A stretch of DNA of 48,032 bases, from assembly GCA_030849805.1 (NCBI GenBank), contig JASANZ010002117.1, positions 1 to 48,032 on the forward strand. Direction: 5' to 3'. The notes beneath the pieces are model-generated. The model was not told where the DNA came from. It made no database searches and saw only the letters and a list, made by a program, of their open reading frames with translations. Both the position numbers and the translations under genes were made by a program. Below, one piece after another: positions 9,328-19,851 of this stretch (positions are counted from its first letter, which is position 1; every line of letters begins with the position of its first letter). The DNA comes from Sergeia podlipaevii. Lineage: Eukaryota; Euglenozoa; Kinetoplastea; Trypanosomatida; Trypanosomatidae.

Positions 9328-10782
9328 CTAGTTCCAGTTGCGAACTATCTTTCCGTCCCAGTTCAGGCGATCGCCCTTCTGCATAGTGTAGTACCTGTGT
9401 GTCTTCCAGCGGCGCCAAGGAGAGCCCTGCTTGCCCCAGTGCGGGTTCGCCCCCCAGTACTGCTCCATTCGCTCCTCAAGAACCGGCTGGAAGTGGCGGA
9501 TGAGACCTTGCACCGGCCATGCAGCGGCAGTGCCCAGAGCACAGATAGAGCGACCTTCAATCTGCTTCGACACATCCCACATGGTGAGGATTTCTTCCTT
9601 CTTAGCATTGCCTTGTACAAAGCGATTCATCATCTTTGCTAGCCACGGACAGCCCTCGCGGCATGGCGTACACTGTCCACAGGTCTCATGCATGTAGAAC
9701 TCAGAGAGACGCTCGATCGCTTTGATAATATCAGTGGACTTATCCATAACAATCACCGCAGCAGTGCCAAGGCCTGTGTCAACTTTCTTGAGAGAGTCAT
9801 AGTCCATGAGCACGGTATCGCAGATGTGCTTGGGAATAAGGGGGCACGAGGAGCCGCCAGGGATGACGCACAAGAGATTGTCCCAACCGCCGCGGATGCC
9901 GCCGGCGTGACGCTCGATGAGCTCGCGCAACGATATGCTCATCTCTTCTTCTACTGTGCAAGGCCGGTTCACGTGTCCCGAGATGCAGAACAGTTTAGTG
10001 CCGGAGTTGTTTTTGGCGCCAAAGGACGCAAACCACGCAGGGCCACGCCGCAAGATCGTCGGTGAGACAGCAACTGTCTCACAGTTGGTGACAGTGGTGG
10101 GGCAACCATAGAGTCCGACATTGGCGGGGAAAGGTGGCTTCAGTCGCGGCTGACCTTGACCACCCTCCAGACTCGACAGCATGCCAGTCTCCTCGCCGCA
10201 GATGTACGCGCCAGCACCGCGGTACGTATAAACATCAAAGTCCCAACCGCTCCCACACGCATTCTTCCCCAAGTAGCCCTTCTGATAAGCCTCATGAATA
10301 GCCTTTTCAAGCGCGCGGTACTCGTTGTAGTACTCTCCGCGAAGGTATATATACCCATAGCGTGCCCGCATCGCAAACCCCGCGATCAGCGTTCCCTCCA
10401 CTAACTTGTGCGGCTCGTGACGGATAATCTCTCGGTCCTTGCATGTGCCTGGCTCCGACTCATCACAGTTCACCACGATGTAGCTAGGTCGCTCGTCTGG
10501 CTTTTTCTTGGGCATAAATGACCACTTTAGACCGGATGGGAACCCGGCACCACCACGCCCCCGTAGTCCACTCTGCTTCATCTCGTTAATAATCCAGTCG
10601 TGTCCTTTGAGAAGGATATCCTTCGTGCGGTACCAATCCCCACGGCGCTCCGCGGACGCAATGTCTGTGCCAAAGTCGTCATAAAGATTGATGAAGATAC
10701 GGTCTTGGTCCTTGAGCTGGCCATAAACCCGTGTCTGCTCCCGCAGTATGCCTGAAGCCGCGAGCGCTCCTGCTTTCCGCAT
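9328..10782 (-). CDS. NDUFV1: NADH:ubiquinone oxidoreductase 51 kDa subunit (NDUFV1/NuoF), mitochondrial
   Basis: A 484-residue flavoprotein subunit of respiratory complex I that oxidises NADH through [19 protein letters not shown] (about 75-90) is the glycine-rich NADH/FMN loop, and [20 protein letters not shown] (about 190-209) contacts FMN. The cluster N3 ligands are [11 protein letters not shown] (about 366-376) plus the downstream Cys in [10 protein letters not shown]. The short basic N terminus ([14 protein letters not shown]) could be a mitochondrial presequence. Length and domain order match the family with no gap. The ATG at 10780-10782 is preceded on the minus strand by a T-rich tract and an AG. 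The neighbouring twin-CX9C gene could also serve the respiratory chain, though co-transcription alone does not show this. Confidence 0.96.
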   Translation of the reverse strand: MRKAGALAASGILREQTRVYGQLKDQDRIFINLYDDFGTDIASAERRGDWYRTKDILLKGHDWIINEMKQSGLRGRGGAGFPSGLKWSFMPKKKPDERPSYIVVNCDESEPGTCKDREIIRHEPHKLVEGTLIAGFAMRARYGYIYLRGEYYNEYRALEKAIHEAYQKGYLGKNACGSGWDFDVYTYRGAGAYICGEETGMLSSLEGGQGQPRLKPPFPANVGLYGCPTTVTNCETVAVSPTILRRGPAWFASFGAKNNSGTKLFCISGHVNRPCTVEEEMSISLRELIERHAGGIRGGWDNLLCVIPGGSSCPLIPKHICDTVLMDYDSLKKVDTGLGTAAVIVMDKSTDIIKAIERLSEFYMHETCGQCTPCREGCPWLAKMMNRFVQGNAKKEEILTMWDVSKQIEGRSICALGTAAAWPVQGLIRHFQPVLEERMEQYWGANPHWGKQGSPWRRWKTHRYYTMQKGDRLNWDGKIVRNWN

Positions 10783-11425
10783 GCTATACTAAGTTTGCTT
10801 GTTTGTTTTGTTTTGCTCTGTTTTCTTTTAAAAGATGAAGTTCCTTTTCAAAAAAAAAAAGACGCGGGTGTTGCCTTTCTCTTTTTCTTCTCAAGGGGTA
10901 CACTAATATAGTTTACACTTTCTTTTACTCTTTCTTGTGATACACTATAATACTGAAAAAGAAGTAGCGGTAAAGATGACTAGTGAATAAGTAAAATGAA
11001 AGAGAGTTGCCTAAAAGTGAGAAGAAAAAAAAAAAGAACGAAAGAAGCGAAAGTGATTTTGGTTTGCTTTTTTAAGGTAGGAGAAGAAGAAATTCAACGT
11101 GAAAGGTAGATAAGACATGAAGATTGTGCACAACTGTATATATAAGTGAATTGATACAAAGAAAAGAGAAAGAAAAAACAGCAACACATTTGAATGAGAA
11201 GTATATTTCTCTTTTAGTTCGTTGTGAATGGCAATGATGATAGCAAGTGATCGAGTCCTAAGCCAACACATTTGTTTGAGTTCCCCGTATGTAAAGATAA
11301 AGAAAAAATGTCTGCCCAAAATTGCAGAGAATCCGTGTCACAAAAAATGAACAATAGAAAGAAAATTCAAGGCACATGCAAGCAGAACATAAAGATAATA
11401 GGGTGACGGCTTTTCTTTTTCTGTG
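10783..11425. other. Intergenic spacer, complex I gene to CX9C gene
   Basis: AT-rich spacer with A runs at about 10850-10860 and 11025-11034. Nothing coding is supported. Confidence 0.6.
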
Positions 11426-11704
11426 CTACTCATCATCGCCCATCATCTTGCGAGCTGGCAGTTGCGTTCTTGTGAGCTCGGTTGACTGACACATATGGAA
11501 GGCTTCCGTCAGCCGCACGCAGTCGGCTGCCCAGAAGCCCTTTTCCTCGATACACTGCTGGGCCTTGGCGCGCATATCAACGCACTTCTCTATTTCTTTC
11601 TGCTCAGCCAACTTCTTTTTGAAAGACTCAGGGACTTCATCCCACTCGACCTGACGCCCATTGCCAATTGCATATGTCTGGCCACCACCCTTCAAGACGA
11701 CCAT
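11426..11704 (-). CDS. Small twin-CX9C (CHCH-type) mitochondrial protein
   Basis: A 92-residue protein with cysteines at 41, 51, 62 and 72, exactly CX9C twice with a ten-residue link. This coiled-coil-helix-coiled-coil-helix pattern folds by Mia40-type oxidation in the mitochondrial intermembrane space. The N terminus lacks a presequence, as is normal for this import route. Family members are respiratory-complex subunits, assembly factors or copper chaperones; no CC copper motif precedes the first CX9C, so a chaperone such as Cox17 is unlikely. It lies just upstream, in transcription order, of the complex I 51 kDa gene. Which CHCH protein it is cannot be decided here. The start ATG at 11702-11704 is the only one that fits. 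Confidence 0.85.
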   Translation of the reverse strand: MVVLKGGGQTYAIGNGRQVEWDEVPESFKKKLAEQKEIEKCVDMRAKAQQCIEEKGFWAADCVRLTEAFHMCQSTELTRTQLPARKMMGDDE

Positions 11705-12590
11705 GTTCCACTTTTCTTCGTGCGTAGAGTGTAGTAAGTTCTTTAATGAAAAGAACTGCTTACTTTTGGATTCTTTGATATTATTGTTTATGCGTGCGCA
11801 TAAAGTGCCCGTAAGAAACGTAAGCTAAAACGCAAAAGCAAAGCTGATTAAAAAACAAAAAAAAGTAAAGAGGCAAAAAAGAAAAATTGTTGTACACGCT
11901 TTGGTATGAATTACTAGAATCTTGCAATGCTGATGGACCCTAATTGTAGACAAAAACAAGATTGTGTAATGATGACGACGAATGGTAATGTCAAATGCCC
12001 CTTCAGAGTCGTAATGTGAATCCTACTGAATTGCAAAACTTCTATTCTGCAAACATAACAATAGTAATGCAAAAGAAAAAAAAGAGAGAGAAAAAAAAGA
12101 CACTATAGCAATGCACAGCATTTGCATATACAGTTCAGAATGTGTAGCAGCAGAAACATACTTCCTAATTTGTGGTAATGTAATGGTTCATATAAATATA
12201 TATATTCTTCAAATGATAAATTCTTGTAAGTACAACAATAAGAAAAAAAAAACGCTGGTGGACGTCAGCTTGTGTTATATATATATGGTGGCTGTACAGA
12301 AGCTGGATTCTGTTAAGCAACAACAAAAAAAAGGACAGCGACAATTTTTAACCGCTGTACCACCAAGCAGAACCAACAGAGAATGGAGAGAAAAGAAAAA
12401 AAAAGACGTCCACTTTACTCGTGACATCGTTTCCTCTTGCAGAAACTAGCGCAATACACTACAAACATTTACTGCTATCAATTGCCCTGCCTCGCACAAC
12501 TGTTCATCCATCCGGGTAACACAAACACCTTAAACAACAACAACAACAAAAAAAAAGAAATATATAAAGAAGAAAAGCTCGAGTCGGTTG
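11705..12590. other. Intergenic spacer, CX9C gene to RING-like gene
   Basis: About 0.9 kb of AT-rich DNA with AT-dinucleotide stretches near 12195 and 12275, poly-A runs and an (AAC)n run at 12533-12548. No gene is supported on either strand. Confidence 0.6.
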
Positions 12591-12905
12591 CTACTTAATA
12601 ATATTCCACGCCAGAGGCTCCTCGCGACAAAAGGGGCACTTGCCCAGCTGCTGAGCATCGTCCACGCACAGGGTGTTACCACAGCACCACAGCTCCACAA
12701 AGCATCCCTCCGGCGGTATCTCGAGACACACACCACACATCTCCTCTTCGTCCCCAAAAGGCGAGCCAGGGGTATTCCGCGCAGTTGGAAGAGCAGTAGT
12801 GGCAGCGCCAGCTGCTTCGCTGAAGGTGTGCCCGGTGCTGCTGCCACCGGCGCGTAGAATCTCCTGCACTGCGGCCTCATGAGTCGACTCATCGGCGTCC
12901 ATCAT
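12591..12905 (-). CDS. Small RING-like zinc-finger protein with variant ligands
   Basis: A 104-residue protein, acidic and low-complexity up to about 55, then a cysteine-rich module. Cysteines fall at 57, 60, 68, 74, 75, 80, 90 and 93. The pattern CGVC..WCCGNTLCVDD..CPFC resembles a RING finger, with first pair C57/C60, C75, C80 and last pair C90/C93. The usual histidine position appears to be Asn77 and the usual sixth ligand Asp83. RING proteins typically act as E3 ubiquitin ligases by binding an E2; whether this variant does is open. The ATG at 12903-12905 has a plausible acceptor (ACTGCAG after an AAC-rich tract) upstream. The gene is real by composition and module, but small. Confidence 0.75.
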   Translation of the reverse strand: MMDADESTHEAAVQEILRAGGSSTGHTFSEAAGAATTALPTARNTPGSPFGDEEEMCGVCLEIPPEGCFVELWCCGNTLCVDDAQQLGKCPFCREEPLAWNIIK

Positions 12906-13353
12906 TGCTAGCTAGTTTGTGATGGTGATATACACGTGTAGAAAGAATACTACTCCACTGCAGTCAGTTGTTGTTGTTGTTGTTTTTTAAAAAAGAAGAA
13001 GAAAAAAAGGAAAGAAAAAAGGCATGAAGCTAAAATGATGCATACCACGCTGCAATAATAAAAAAGAGAGAGCGATCATGTCCTTTTATGCTCTTGTCAA
13101 GCTGTGCAAAAAAAAAAAAAAAAAGGTGGGAGAAAGATTTGTTTAGTAAATGTGCTTTTTAATCGAGCTGCCACGGTAAGAGGCGGGTTGTAGTTATTGT
13201 TCTTCTCGTTTCTCACACAAAGATTCCTCACACATCTTTGTTCGTTGGCCGTTAGCTTGCCTTCGCTGCAGCGCATATGTATGTGTATGTGCATGTGTAT
13301 GCTTCCCACGGAGGGCGGCCTGAGTTTATTTTCTCCTTCCTTTTTGTTGCTTG
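12906..13353. other. Intergenic spacer, RING-like gene to Trm11 gene
   Basis: Contains (GTT)n at about 12968-12985, poly-A at 13108-13124 and pyrimidine-rich sequence. No gene is seen. Confidence 0.6.
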
Positions 13354-15168
13354 CTATTTGATATCACCACGCAGGCGTTTGCTGATCTCGGCATTTGCTT
13401 CGTGTGAGGCCTGCTGCTTCTCCGCCCGCAGCTTCAGCTTTCTCTCCCTGTTCGCCACAATCTCCTCCTGTGTGGGCACCTTTTTAGTACGTCCCTGCTT
13501 CAGTGAGGCGTCTGAAGAGTTGCTGACAGCACCGGTCCCCCCGCCTGCCTCTTCCTCCTTGTGTGTAGAGATAAATGCGCTAGTAGCCTTGCGTTTGTTG
13601 TCCACGCGGGCGCGGTATTGCATGTAGTCTGCGTTGTCCGGCAGCACCGTCACATCCATCATCTGCCGCAGGTCGTGCACTCCACGCTTCGGCGCACACG
13701 ACTCCCGAGATGGTCGCGGCTCTGGCACTGGGCGTGTTTTGTGCATCGTCACCAGCCTGCGCACCACCTTCAGCGAGAGACGCTGTGGGGCGTTATGAAT
13801 TATTGTCAGCGAAGGATGCGTCGGGAGCTCATCATCGGCGTAGTGATCTGTGGTAGGATGCCAGAAGCTGAGATGGCCGCCAACCCTGAGGTGCTCTGCG
13901 GCGAACAGCACGAGATCAAGAACAACCTCATGCGTGTCGTAAGGCGAGAGACTCACCACAGCCTGAGTAGTACTCCCTGCCGAGCTGGCTTCCTCCACCT
14001 TCTTGCGAGGCTCACGCAGACCATACGGGGGGTCACTCAGTATGGCGTCTAGAAAGCCCTCTGAGTGCGCACTTCCACCACCCTCCCGCTTGCTCGAAGC
14101 GCTCCACGCTGACTGCCATGTTGAGAAATTCATACGAAGCCGATCCGGCGGCGGCAGTCTGTAGAGCCTAAAGTTTGTCGTCATGCTGGGCAGCTGGCGA
14201 TCCTCGGGCGTTAAGACGCTCAGCTGCTCCTCAGTGTAGGAGGCCAGGGCCAGCTGCCGCTGCTGCCGCATCTGTGCACTCACCTCGCCCTTCGCCGTGC
14301 CACTGCGCAGCGTCCGTCCATCCGCGTCCGTACCTAACGTGTACGCTCCACAGTGCGCTGCCGCGACGAGAATGCTACCGGTGCCACAAAAAGGATCGAG
14401 CACATAGTCCCCAGGCCGCACTCGTGCAAAGTTGGCCATCACAACAGACTCCTCAGGCGGCATCGAGGTAGTGCCAATGTACGGACGTTTGCGTAGGTCG
14501 TACTTGGACAGCATCGCATATCTGCCTCCCTCGGCAAGGTGCACGCAGTGAAACACAGCCAGGAGAGTCCCCTGTGGAGTAAAGTTCTTATCCCCAGACT
14601 GCGCGTTCTGCAGTGCATGCTGCACAAACACATGGAAGCGTTGCTGTGGGCTCGTGAAGTTCACCTGTCTATGCTGAGGTTGCAGAGATTGAGGGGAGCT
14701 CACCAGAAGCGCATCCACCATTTCCGCCCGCTTCTGTCCTGAGTACTTCTTCCCAATCGTCTCCACCTGATACGCGTAGTCTCCACTAAACTGGGCCTCC
14801 TCCTCCCCTACCACAACACCCAACTCCCGTGCATCCATGTGATCTTGCACGCTAGCACCAACGTCACCATGGTCGTGCTTCCCTCTACGCCAGTCAAGAA
14901 TTGCGTTTAGAGAAGGACCACATTGCAAAAGGACGAATATACCTCGCAGCAGCATGCACCGCTGCGCAATCGCCTCCGCACAGGCAGCACTCTCCGCGTC
15001 AAACACGCAGAAGCTTTGCTGCACCTCTGGCACCTGCATCCATGCCGTCTGCGCCTCGCCGTCAAGAACATGGATGGCAGTGTTGAGTGTTTCGGCGACT
15101 GCTAGCAGTTCAGCCACGCGAAACCCTACCAGAGATGGAATAGAGGCAAACACTGCCAGAAACCGCAT
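13354..15168 (-). CDS. TRM11: tRNA (guanine(10)-N2)-methyltransferase, Trm11/TRMT11-like
   Basis: A 604-residue class I methyltransferase that probably makes m2G at position 10 of tRNAs, in other eukaryotes with the small partner Trm112. After a THUMP-like N-terminal region comes YDLRKRPYIGTTSMPPEESV, a Trm11 signature. The SAM-binding motif DYVLDPFCGTGSILVAAA lies at about 254-271 and the catalytic NPPY-type motif, here SDPPYG, at about 376-381. A long insertion between these motifs (about 285-360) and a basic C-terminal tail (RERKLKLRAEKQQ) make it longer than yeast Trm11. The frame continues eight codons upstream to a GTG; the ATG at 15166-15168 is the start, with a good pyrimidine tract and AG at 15198-15199 upstream. 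Confidence 0.92.
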   Translation of the reverse strand: MRFLAVFASIPSLVGFRVAELLAVAETLNTAIHVLDGEAQTAWMQVPEVQQSFCVFDAESAACAEAIAQRCMLLRGIFVLLQCGPSLNAILDWRRGKHDHGDVGASVQDHMDARELGVVVGEEEAQFSGDYAYQVETIGKKYSGQKRAEMVDALLVSSPQSLQPQHRQVNFTSPQQRFHVFVQHALQNAQSGDKNFTPQGTLLAVFHCVHLAEGGRYAMLSKYDLRKRPYIGTTSMPPEESVVMANFARVRPGDYVLDPFCGTGSILVAAAHCGAYTLGTDADGRTLRSGTAKGEVSAQMRQQRQLALASYTEEQLSVLTPEDRQLPSMTTNFRLYRLPPPDRLRMNFSTWQSAWSASSKREGGGSAHSEGFLDAILSDPPYGLREPRKKVEEASSAGSTTQAVVSLSPYDTHEVVLDLVLFAAEHLRVGGHLSFWHPTTDHYADDELPTHPSLTIIHNAPQRLSLKVVRRLVTMHKTRPVPEPRPSRESCAPKRGVHDLRQMMDVTVLPDNADYMQYRARVDNKRKATSAFISTHKEEEAGGGTGAVSNSSDASLKQGRTKKVPTQEEIVANRERKLKLRAEKQQASHEANAEISKRLRGDIK

Positions 15169-15825
15169 GTGTGTGTGGCACAAATACGCCACTACAGCTT
15201 ACAATGAAAAGAAAGAGAGGGTAGATCTGTGTTGCAAAGCAATGACTACTAAGTTACTAGATGGTATATATTTTCTTCTTTTTTTACAACTATGAAAAAT
15301 TATATAAAAAAAACCGCAATGAAGAAAGGAAGAGAAAAAAAAAAAGAAAAGGTGCAGTTGTGACACGGTAGAACGAGCAAAAAAAAGCAAACAAAGAATC
15401 GGGGAGATATATTGAAAATTCAGTTTGTATACATACATATGCACAGCAGTATATTTGGAGTAGAAACTTATTCTATAAATATATATAATGAGAAGAAAAG
15501 GGAGAAAAAAAAAAAGAAATAGAGAAAGCGTCGGCGTACTTACATCGGAAGATACACTTCTCTTCAGCGTCTTCAGAGAATTTTTTGCATTCTTCACTTC
15601 TTTTTGTTTTGTTTATTTTTTCCTTCATTTTCGTTGCTAGGGAACTTCATAGATTGCTCTGCTCTCCTTTTTTTTTCATTCTTCTGCCTCACTCCTCTCA
15701 GATGAACCTCTAGTTTCATGTACATATCCAATTTTTTTTAAAAAAAAATCCAACTTGCGAGTACGGCTGATATGCTGCTGCACAGTTCTTCTCCGTCTCA
15801 TCTAGCACAGATGTATATTGACACC
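15169..15825. other. Intergenic spacer, Trm11 gene to DRC7 gene
   Basis: AT-rich spacer with mixed A- and T-rich stretches and a TTTTTTTTAAAAAAAA block near 15732-15747. No coding evidence. Confidence 0.6.
15198..15199 (-). promoter_or_regulatory. Predicted spliced-leader acceptor AG for Trm11
   Basis: The minus strand reads a pyrimidine tract (CTCTCTTTCTTTTCATTGTAAG) ending in AG about 30 bases before the start codon. It supports the internal ATG rather than the upstream GTG. Another AG at 15192-15193 is possible. Confidence 0.5.
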
Positions 15826-18600
15826 CTATGCGCTATAAAGAGCAGCCAATCGCGGGTCCTCAGAGAGCTTCTGCGCAAGTTGGGCATACTTCTCGCTTGC
15901 CTGGTCAATATGCTTGGATAGCCTCTCATCCAGCACCTTCATGCGCCACGTCGCCTCCTTACAGTACAGAGCAAACTCCTCGCCTTCCTTGCTGCCCTCA
16001 ATTGCGGCCGAGTCGCAATTCTTCTGGTATTCGATCTGTCTACGGTTGAAGTCCTCCTTCTCCCTATCCATCCGGCTTTGCATGATGTGTCCCCGCTGAA
16101 TAAGGCGCTCCTTCAACTCCAGCAAGGCCTCATCACGCACTTGCTTCGCTTGTTCTGTGGTAAGGCGCACTTTCAGATAGTCACCGTCAAAGCCAATAGG
16201 CATCTCAAGCTTCGCAATGTACGGCGCCAAGTAGTCCTTGCGAGACTCCTCGCGCCGGAGCACCTCCGCAAGCTTCTTGGCGCGCTCCGTCTCGCTTTCC
16301 TGTGGCCGGTTGCGCAAGGTGTCGTACGAGCTCAAGATGGGTGTGACCGTATCGTGGTCGTGCTCCATCTTCATCAAAATGTCCATAGACTGATCAAACA
16401 TGGTGCGTACGTCGGCGAAACACACCGCCTCCACACCGCCAAGCCACTTGCGCTCGTTGTAGAGCGCCAGGTCGCTCGGGGGCTCCTCACCTGGCATCGT
16501 CACAACCTTCATAGGGGGCTCGACTGGCTTGCGAGAAGAAGATGCTGCAATGTAGTCTTCCACGTTGGAAGAGGCCTTGGCGAACATATGATACGGCCGG
16601 ACAATGCTGTTTTCAGAATAGTGAAAGAACACCCACATCTCTCCAGTACGACCACTGTTGGCTGGAGGACGCAAGAATACCATCTTTGATACGTCCTTGT
16701 CGAAAGGTACTTCACTCTTGCGCAAAAACTTCTGGCTCATGCGAGTCGGCTCCAGACGTGGGTACTCCTTCACACCAATGCCAGTGCCTGCAGTCGCTAC
16801 GATGCTATGCGCGGTGGTCTCTCGCACCGTACGCGGCTTGTCAAAGCTGCTGCTACGGTAGCACAAGTTGTCTGCCCGCCCCTTGTAAGTCTCCTTCACC
16901 TTGCGCAGGCTGTGAAGGTCATAGAAGAGCTCTACGCGGCGGCAAAGACCATCCTCGCGAGCACGCCAATAATATTTCATCGTGCGGCTTGCGCCAGACT
17001 CGTGGATAAACTCTCGCAAACCCTCGACTGCAGCTTCGCGCATGCGACCCTTTTCGTACCACTCGTGCAGCAGTCGATATGGCGGAGCCATGACACCAGC
17101 AGCCCCCGCGTGATTGCCCGCACCACCACTGAAGGCAGGACTGCGATTGCTTTGAGAAGGAGAGGTCTGCTGTTGTTCACTCAGTGGAGAAGGAGGGAAT
17201 ATGCTGCGCCTCCTAAGCTTGTCTGCACGATGCTTGTAAAAAACGTGCACTTGCTTCTGCTCACGGTAGAGCGTATCAGCGAGAACTACCTCCTTGACGC
17301 GCATGTCAGGCTGGGAGTAGTCAGCGTACAGGCGCACAACGGCATCCGCGTAGCGAATCTCCCTCAATCCACCTGGGAAGCGGCTCTCATACTTACTGGA
17401 GCTGAGAATGATCTCGTCGACCCATGAACTCGGTATCTGCACACCGATCTTGTCAGTTGCATCGGGGGTGTCCACCGTGGTAGAGCTGATAATCATGTCA
17501 GCCATTGTCCTTCGCATTGCATTTATCGTCAGTGTGGTGGACTGTAGCGCGATACCAGGAGCCGCCTCGGGCTCGTCCACATCGCCACCTGTAGGGAGGA
17601 CACACTCCCAGTGTGCAATATCCTTGAGATCTGTGCCGATCATACTCACAGCGGTTTCTGAGCGCATGTTGATATAATAGCGCCTATCGTTGAAAAGACT
17701 TTCAATGCCAATGTAAAACTGATCCGCGTCATAAAATGAAATCAACTCTCCGGTAGAGGGTTCCACAAAAATAGCATCCTTCACATTCTTGCAACCACCG
17801 GGAAGGACCATCACCCAGCAGTGTACAGGCTTCACTGGAGTAATGCCATCGCTGGAGTTAGTGCCTGCCACGCGTGTCAAAGGAGGAGCCGGAAACTGTC
17901 CAGCGCCTATCAAGTCATCATTGTTATTCTCTCCATTAGCTACTGGTTCAGCATCTCCCGCCTTGCGCAGTACAGGACGCGGCTTCATGAGAACAGCATA
18001 TTCAGGATCCACCTCCGGTTCCGTCTCGTCGTCGTCGTCAGAGTTGTGCTCCTCTCGCAAACCTTCGGTCCAAGAACGTTGTGTTTGGTCGTTTAGGCAC
18101 ACAGCCTTATGTGCGTAGCCAACCACTACATACGCATTGTAGCCCGCGCCTAGAAGCAGAGATACAAGAGCAAGACTCATCTCAAGGCAATTGCCTACCT
18201 GCCATTCAAACACTGTGGCTGGAGACACAACCCTGTCGGGAAGCTTCTCCACTGTGTCATCGCCTTCTTGCTCGTAGTGAAACGCGTCATGCAAGGGTTC
18301 GTACTGGATGTACCCAGCAACATACCTGCTGCAGCGGTGAAGATCAAAAAGCTCGTCGTACTTCAGAGAAGTGGGGCGAATAAACGTACAAATCATCTTC
18401 TCACGCCCGCATTCATTTTGAGGAGTGAGTAAAAGTGGGCGACGGTCACGAAAGTACTTGTGGAACAGCACCCTAAAGTCATTTACAAATGTGAGAACCT
18501 TTTCCTCTGACAAAGAGTTATGGAGGTATGAAGGAGAAAGATTGTTGACTTGTAGCGATTGTAGCCTCTGTCGACGTGGAGTTTCTGATAAAGCCGCCAT
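15826..18600 (-). CDS. DRC7: Dynein regulatory complex subunit 7 (DRC7/CCDC135/FAP50)
   Basis: A 924-residue axonemal protein. In other flagellates DRC7 is part of the nexin-dynein regulatory complex, which links doublets and tunes dynein activity and beat waveform. The N-terminal region has FEWQVGNCLEMSLALVSLLL (about 128-147) and YNAYVVVGYA, the transglutaminase-like core of the family, including the Cys after GN. An acidic linker (about 185-200, SDDDDETEPEVDP) and a low-complexity Ser/Gln region (about 475-510) separate it from the long middle domain. The C terminus (about 780-915) is charged and coiled-coil prone. Length is close to human CCDC135. Five bases separate a predicted acceptor AG (18606-18607) from the ATG. 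The protein should act in the flagellum, unlike its mostly mitochondrial neighbours. Confidence 0.92.
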   Translation of the reverse strand: MAALSETPRRQRLQSLQVNNLSPSYLHNSLSEEKVLTFVNDFRVLFHKYFRDRRPLLLTPQNECGREKMICTFIRPTSLKYDELFDLHRCSRYVAGYIQYEPLHDAFHYEQEGDDTVEKLPDRVVSPATVFEWQVGNCLEMSLALVSLLLGAGYNAYVVVGYAHKAVCLNDQTQRSWTEGLREEHNSDDDDETEPEVDPEYAVLMKPRPVLRKAGDAEPVANGENNNDDLIGAGQFPAPPLTRVAGTNSSDGITPVKPVHCWVMVLPGGCKNVKDAIFVEPSTGELISFYDADQFYIGIESLFNDRRYYINMRSETAVSMIGTDLKDIAHWECVLPTGGDVDEPEAAPGIALQSTTLTINAMRRTMADMIISSTTVDTPDATDKIGVQIPSSWVDEIILSSSKYESRFPGGLREIRYADAVVRLYADYSQPDMRVKEVVLADTLYREQKQVHVFYKHRADKLRRRSIFPPSPLSEQQQTSPSQSNRSPAFSGGAGNHAGAAGVMAPPYRLLHEWYEKGRMREAAVEGLREFIHESGASRTMKYYWRAREDGLCRRVELFYDLHSLRKVKETYKGRADNLCYRSSSFDKPRTVRETTAHSIVATAGTGIGVKEYPRLEPTRMSQKFLRKSEVPFDKDVSKMVFLRPPANSGRTGEMWVFFHYSENSIVRPYHMFAKASSNVEDYIAASSSRKPVEPPMKVVTMPGEEPPSDLALYNERKWLGGVEAVCFADVRTMFDQSMDILMKMEHDHDTVTPILSSYDTLRNRPQESETERAKKLAEVLRREESRKDYLAPYIAKLEMPIGFDGDYLKVRLTTEQAKQVRDEALLELKERLIQRGHIMQSRMDREKEDFNRRQIEYQKNCDSAAIEGSKEGEEFALYCKEATWRMKVLDERLSKHIDQASEKYAQLAQKLSEDPRLAALYSA

Positions 18601-19079
18601 GACTTCTATTGAGTAAAAAAAAACTAGTAGGTGACATTATGGGAAAGAAGAAAAAATTGAGAAAGCAAAGTAGTTGTAAAAGATTGCATGGTCTGATGAA
18701 AAAGAAAAGACAAAAAAAAAAAGCAGAGAGTGGCTCCTTTACAAAAGCGTTGTATACACAACGCACAGCAGTCACCAATGCCTCCTTTGAAGGGTTGATT
18801 TGTTGATGCAGCATTACCACGCACATATTAACCATCAGCCAAGTGCACAGTATTATCAACTAATCCAATGCTCCGTTTGTTTGCTTGAATGCGTTAAGTG
18901 CTACACAATCCCATTGAATAAACAAAAACCCACAACAAGGAATAAAATCAAGGTCATATTGTCGTACGATACACTGACATTTTTCATACTAAATATCTGT
19001 TCCCTTTCCTCTATTATTTTAATATGTACTGAAACTAAAGAACTCCCACCTACAAAGAAAAAAGCACGCCTAGAATGGA
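18601..19079. other. Intergenic spacer, DRC7 to small mitochondrial membrane protein gene
   Basis: AT-rich spacer. The DRC7 pyrimidine tract and acceptor lie at its low end. No gene is seen. Confidence 0.6.
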
Positions 19080-19514
19080 TTACCGAAGGTGCTCAGGCCT
19101 AGCAATCAGGACAGTCTCGTAGTTCTTTTGGCAGTACAGGTCCCAGTAAAGGATACCCCAGCCGGCGGCACCCAAGCAAAGCAGTGCAATGTACAAGGGA
19201 GAAACAGACAGCAGATTGATATAGCCAGGCATCACTAAAGCCTGCTCAAGGTTCCTGGGCTTGAACTCCTCGTAGTTCATAAAGGCAGCTTCGTTACGTG
19301 CACCGACCTCGGCACCCTTGGTGCTACCCTTGTACTCGAATTTGGAACGCTCGTGATCAGCCATGGGCTTCATAGTGAAATTCTTAGCAAACTCCTCAGC
19401 CTTGACACGCTGTAGAATCTTAGTTTCGCGCTGCTGAGGAGCATTGAGAGCAATAGTGCAGGCACAGAAGGCGCCGGCGCGACGTACAGACAGAAGAAAC
19501 AGGTTTCGCTGCAT
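19080..19514 (-). CDS. Small mitochondrial inner-membrane protein, unknown family
   Basis: A 144-residue protein starting at the ATG at 19512-19514; upstream sequence in the same frame is pyrimidine-rich leader. The N terminus MQRNLFLLSVRRAGAFCACT is basic, hydrophobic and hydroxylated with no acid, a good mitochondrial presequence. A charged soluble part (about 28-90) follows. One transmembrane helix lies at about 103-124 (SVSPLYIALLCLGAAGWGIL), then a short tail ending EHLR. Topology and size resemble accessory subunits of respiratory complexes or ATP synthase, but I recognise no specific subunit. It lies directly downstream of the stomatin-like 2 gene in the same polycistron. Confidence 0.7.
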   Translation of the reverse strand: MQRNLFLLSVRRAGAFCACTIALNAPQQRETKILQRVKAEEFAKNFTMKPMADHERSKFEYKGSTKGAEVGARNEAAFMNYEEFKPRNLEQALVMPGYINLLSVSPLYIALLCLGAAGWGILYWDLYCQKNYETVLIARPEHLR

Positions 19515-19851
19515 TTGGTATAGAATACTTACTTTCTTTCTCTTTCCTTGATGTTTTGCAGTATATTCACCTAAAACCCTGTGACTACAACGAAAGGAAG
19601 GCAAAAATTTGAAGAAAACTAAAAAAAGATTTGAATAAAGCAAACAATCTTCTAAGATATATTTTAAAAAAAGTAAATGCAAGTATCAACAACAGGAAAG
19701 CTAAAAAGGAAAACAAAAAACTTCACACGTCGGCAGTTGCCTGAATGCACTTTCTTTTTAAATAGTATGCTTGCGAGGTTCACACACGAAACAGTAGAAA
19801 TGTGAAACACTAAGAAACCCTATAATTCTAAACTTAAAAGATGACAACACG
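19515..19851. other. Intergenic spacer upstream of small mitochondrial protein gene
   Basis: 337 bp of AT-rich sequence. On the minus strand TTTCGTTGTAG and GGTTTTAG near 19570-19590 are possible acceptors for the gene downstream. Nothing else is seen. Confidence 0.5.

Noticed and set aside
11965..12030. Possible C/D snoRNA (ATGATGA followed about 55 bases later by CTGA)
   Set aside because: No terminal stem or internal C'/D' pair, and it lies on the strand opposite to the array.
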